NCBI GenBank assembly: GCA_027031565.1
Contig: JALVPX010000048.1
Span: forward strand, 1-6,676
Direction of reading: 5' to 3'
Source: Deltaproteobacteria bacterium
GTDB lineage: Bacteria > Desulfobacterota > Dissulfuribacteria > Dissulfuribacterales > JALVPX01
Length of the DNA stretch: 6,676 bases
A program made the translations under genes and the position numbers. This document shows, piece after piece, positions 5,350-6,676 of this stretch. Positions within the stretch are counted from its first letter, which is position 1, and each line of letters begins with the position of its first letter. A model generated the notes under the pieces. It did not search any database. It saw nothing but the letters and a program-made list of their open reading frames with translations, and had not been told where the DNA came from.

Positions 5350-6006
5350 ATGAGGCCGCCTGAAAGTGATTTTTTGAACATAAGCGAAACCTTTGTAAGC
5401 ATACAGGGTGAAGGACTGGATGCAGGCCTGCCCTGTTTTTTTATAAGGCTTTCAGGATGCAACTTGAGGTGTTCTTATTGCGACACGCGTTATGCCTATG
5501 AGCCCGGGCCTTCGATCCCGCTGCAAGAACTTATTGATGAATGGAAAGGAAGCGGTGTTAATCTGGTCCAGATAACAGGCGGCGAACCATTGCTTCAGCC
5601 GGCTGTGTACAGGCTTATGCATGAACTATTGCGCATGGGCGCCAAGGTGCTGCTTGAAACAAACGGGAGCATGAATCTCAGCCAGGTCCCTTTCAAGGTC
5701 ATCAAGATAGTCGACAGAAAGACGCCGGGCAGTGGGATGGCAGGGTCGTGGTTTCCCTTGAATCTACGTTATCTCAATTCAGGCGACCAAATTAAATTTG
5801 TTTTGACTGGACAAGAGGATTTCAAATGGGCGGTTAGTGAGGTGGCGAGACTTGAATTGTGGCATATTGCCCAAATCTTGTTTTCCCCTGCCAGTCAATT
5901 CCTGGCACCCCAGAGCCTGGCAGAACTCATGCTGGACATCCGAATGCCAGTAAGGCTTCAACTTCAACTGCACAAGATCCTGTGGGGCCGCAGGCGGGGA
6001 ATATAG
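5350..6006 (+). CDS. queE: 7-carboxy-7-deazaguanine synthase (radical SAM)
   Basis: Radical SAM enzyme that rearranges 6-carboxytetrahydropterin, the QueD product, to 7-carboxy-7-deazaguanine. With ATG 5350 it has 218 residues, the family size. Cys37, Cys41 and Cys44 in SGCNLRCSYCDT form the CxxxCxxC motif that holds the 4Fe-4S cluster. SIQGEG (17-22), the SAM-binding TGGEP (76-80), KTPGSG, and the C-terminal RLQLQLHKILWG are all QueE hallmarks, so the protein is complete. TTG 5341 overlaps the queD stop as TTGA and has GGGA six bases before it, so it could be the start; it adds only three residues. The next pathway enzyme, QueC, is not in the window. Confidence 0.95.
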   Translation: MRPPESDFLNISETFVSIQGEGLDAGLPCFFIRLSGCNLRCSYCDTRYAYEPGPSIPLQELIDEWKGSGVNLVQITGGEPLLQPAVYRLMHELLRMGAKVLLETNGSMNLSQVPFKVIKIVDRKTPGSGMAGSWFPLNLRYLNSGDQIKFVLTGQEDFKWAVSEVARLELWHIAQILFSPASQFLAPQSLAELMLDIRMPVRLQLQLHKILWGRRRGI

Positions 6007-6018
6007 TTGATAAAGGTA

Positions 6019-6047
6019 TTGACTTGTTCGCTCAAATAATGTAAAAG
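6019..6047 (+). promoter_or_regulatory. Possible promoter for the ATP synthase operon
   Basis: TTGACT (6019-6024, five of six) and TAAAAG (6042-6047, four of six) are 17 bases apart. Transcription would begin near 6054 and read about 85 bases before atpF'. A second -10-like string, TAAAAT (6093-6098), has no matching -35. The weak hairpin at 6064-6085 would lie in the leader, which is awkward if it terminates. Confidence 0.35.
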
Positions 6048-6063
6048 CTCCCTTAGTATTTTC

Positions 6064-6085
6064 TGAATGGGTGTTCATTTTTTTT
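6064..6085 (+). terminator. Weak hairpin with T-tract after queE
   Basis: TGAAT-GGGT-GTTCA makes a five-pair stem (one T-G wobble) directly followed by eight T (6078-6085). The T-tract is strong but the stem is weak and AT-rich, so termination of the queE transcript is probably partial. It could also be chance in an AT-rich gap. Confidence 0.35.
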
Positions 6086-6139
6086 AACGCCTTAAAATTA
6101 CAAGATCTTTCCTGAACAGCAGGGTTATAGGGAGTTGCC

Positions 6140-6565
6140 ATGATAGACATAGATGTTTCCCTGTTTATGCAAATCATCTTGACGTTGCTTTTGATCTTCA
6201 TCCTCAACAAAATATTGTACAAGCCTATCCGCCGCTTTTTGGACGAAAGGGAGGGGAAAATGGGCGCAATGAGGTCAGAGGCTGAAAAGTTCGAGAGGAA
6301 CGCACAGCAGCTTCTGGAGAACTACGAGCAAAAGCTTGCAGAGGCGCGCCGGAACGGCCAGGCCCAGAGGGAGGCCATGAAGGATGAGGCCAGGCAGGTA
6401 GAGGCCAAGCTGCTTGAGGAAAGTACCCAGGAGGCCGCTTCCCGTAAGCAGGAATTGATGGCCGAGTTGACTGCCCAGATAGATGCGGCCAAGAAGGATC
6501 TCATGAGCAAGGCAGAGGCCTTTGGTTTGGAAATAGCCCAGAAGATATTGGGGAGGGCCCTTTAA
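6140..6565 (+). CDS. atpF': F-type ATP synthase subunit b' (first of two b subunits)
   Basis: Peripheral-stalk subunit of the F0 sector that ties the membrane motor to F1 in the cytoplasmic membrane. The 141 residues show one N-terminal membrane helix (about 8-27, LFMQIILTLLLIFILNKILY) followed by the typical KPIRRFLDERE turn. A long charged, alanine-rich coiled coil runs from about 33 to 130 and ends in EIAQKILGRAL. AGGGAG lies five bases before the ATG. The next gene begins on the last base of its stop. Two adjacent b-type genes, the first shorter and without a signal-like segment, is the b'/b pair arrangement known in Desulfobacterota and phototrophs, so b' is favoured over plain b. The alternative name is atpX. 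Confidence 0.9.
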   Translation: MIDIDVSLFMQIILTLLLIFILNKILYKPIRRFLDEREGKMGAMRSEAEKFERNAQQLLENYEQKLAEARRNGQAQREAMKDEARQVEAKLLEESTQEAASRKQELMAELTAQIDAAKKDLMSKAEAFGLEIAQKILGRAL

Positions 6566-6676
6566 TGGAGAGAGTCAGAAGAGATTTTACGGGAGCAGCA
6601 GTAGTGCTTGCTGTGGTTGCTGCACTTTCCTTTGTGCTGGCGCTGTCAGTGGCTGTGTGGGCCGAAACTGGCCATG
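6565..6676 (+). CDS. atpF: F-type ATP synthase subunit b (N-terminal fragment)
   Basis: The first 37 codons are in the window and the gene runs off the right edge. The ATG overlaps the atpF' TAA by one base (TAATG), implying coupled translation. The fragment starts MERVRRDF and continues with a hydrophobic run of about 24 residues (9-32) ending in VAVWAETGH. That resembles a cleavable signal peptide placed ahead of the usual membrane anchor, as seen in desulfobacterial b subunits. The coiled coil that would prove the assignment lies outside. Identity rests on position right after b' and on the N-terminal style. Confidence 0.72.
   Translation, partial: MERVRRDFTGAAVVLAVVAALSFVLALSVAVWAETGH

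Noticed and set aside
5341..6006. Possible truncation or frameshift of queE
   Set aside because: The C-terminal RLQLQLHKILWG block and full length are present, so the protein is complete.
5779..6222. Minus-strand frame across the end of queE and start of atpF'
   Set aside because: Antisense to two confident genes, low-complexity translation and no ribosome binding site.
1..6676. tRNA, rRNA, CRISPR array, insertion sequence, prophage or attachment site
   Set aside because: No cloverleaf, repeat-spacer pattern, transposase, integrase or long terminal repeats were seen, and nearly all the sequence is explained by core genes.

Overview
The window reads as a chromosomal segment of a Gram-negative anaerobe, most probably a Desulfobacterota (delta-proteobacterial, sulfate- or sulfur-metabolising) lineage. 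This is inferred from gene content and style: a class I/II aminotransferase N-terminus of a type I associate with that group, a soluble GAF histidine kinase, the tatD-maf-yggS-queD-queE run, and an ATP synthase operon opening with tandem b'/b subunits whose second member has a signal-like N-terminus. No mobile element, phage gene, CRISPR array, tRNA or rRNA is visible. Most of the window is ordinary core metabolism; the less ordinary material is in the intergenic regions and one small exported protein.

Layout. Positions 1-124 (minus strand) hold the start of an aminotransferase that runs off the left edge. It diverges from rpe (ribulose-phosphate 3-epimerase, plus strand) across about 107 bases that contain a long imperfect inverted repeat overlapping a -35-like box. 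rpe ends at a GC-rich bidirectional terminator, which also serves a small convergent minus-strand gene (988 to about 1200). That gene encodes a Lys/Cys-rich protein with an apparent signal peptide. It has a strong Shine-Dalgarno but no start codon at the expected distance, as if one base of an ATG had been lost. About 260 bases of divergent regulatory DNA follow, with a sigma70-like promoter on each strand and a perfect 15-base palindrome.

From 1464 to 6006 six plus-strand genes are packed end to end with overlaps or gaps of a few bases: a cytosolic GAF-HisKA-HATPase kinase, TatD nuclease, Maf nucleotide pyrophosphatase, YggS-type PLP-binding protein, QueD and QueE. They look like one transcription unit. 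Together they combine sensing, housekeeping (damaged DNA or nucleotides, PLP homeostasis) and two steps of queuosine/7-deazaguanine synthesis (QueD makes 6-carboxytetrahydropterin, QueE converts it to 7-carboxy-7-deazaguanine). QueC, QueF, GTP cyclohydrolase and a response regulator for the kinase are not in the window.

After a gap of about 130 bases (weak hairpin with a T-tract, promoter-like boxes) the F-type ATP synthase operon begins with the b' subunit at 6140, overlapped by one base by the b subunit, which leaves the right edge. I found no convincing new multi-gene system. The best candidates for a second look are the small exported protein with its damaged start, the two inverted repeats at promoters, the atypical H-box of the kinase, and two possible leaderless starts (rpe and yggS).
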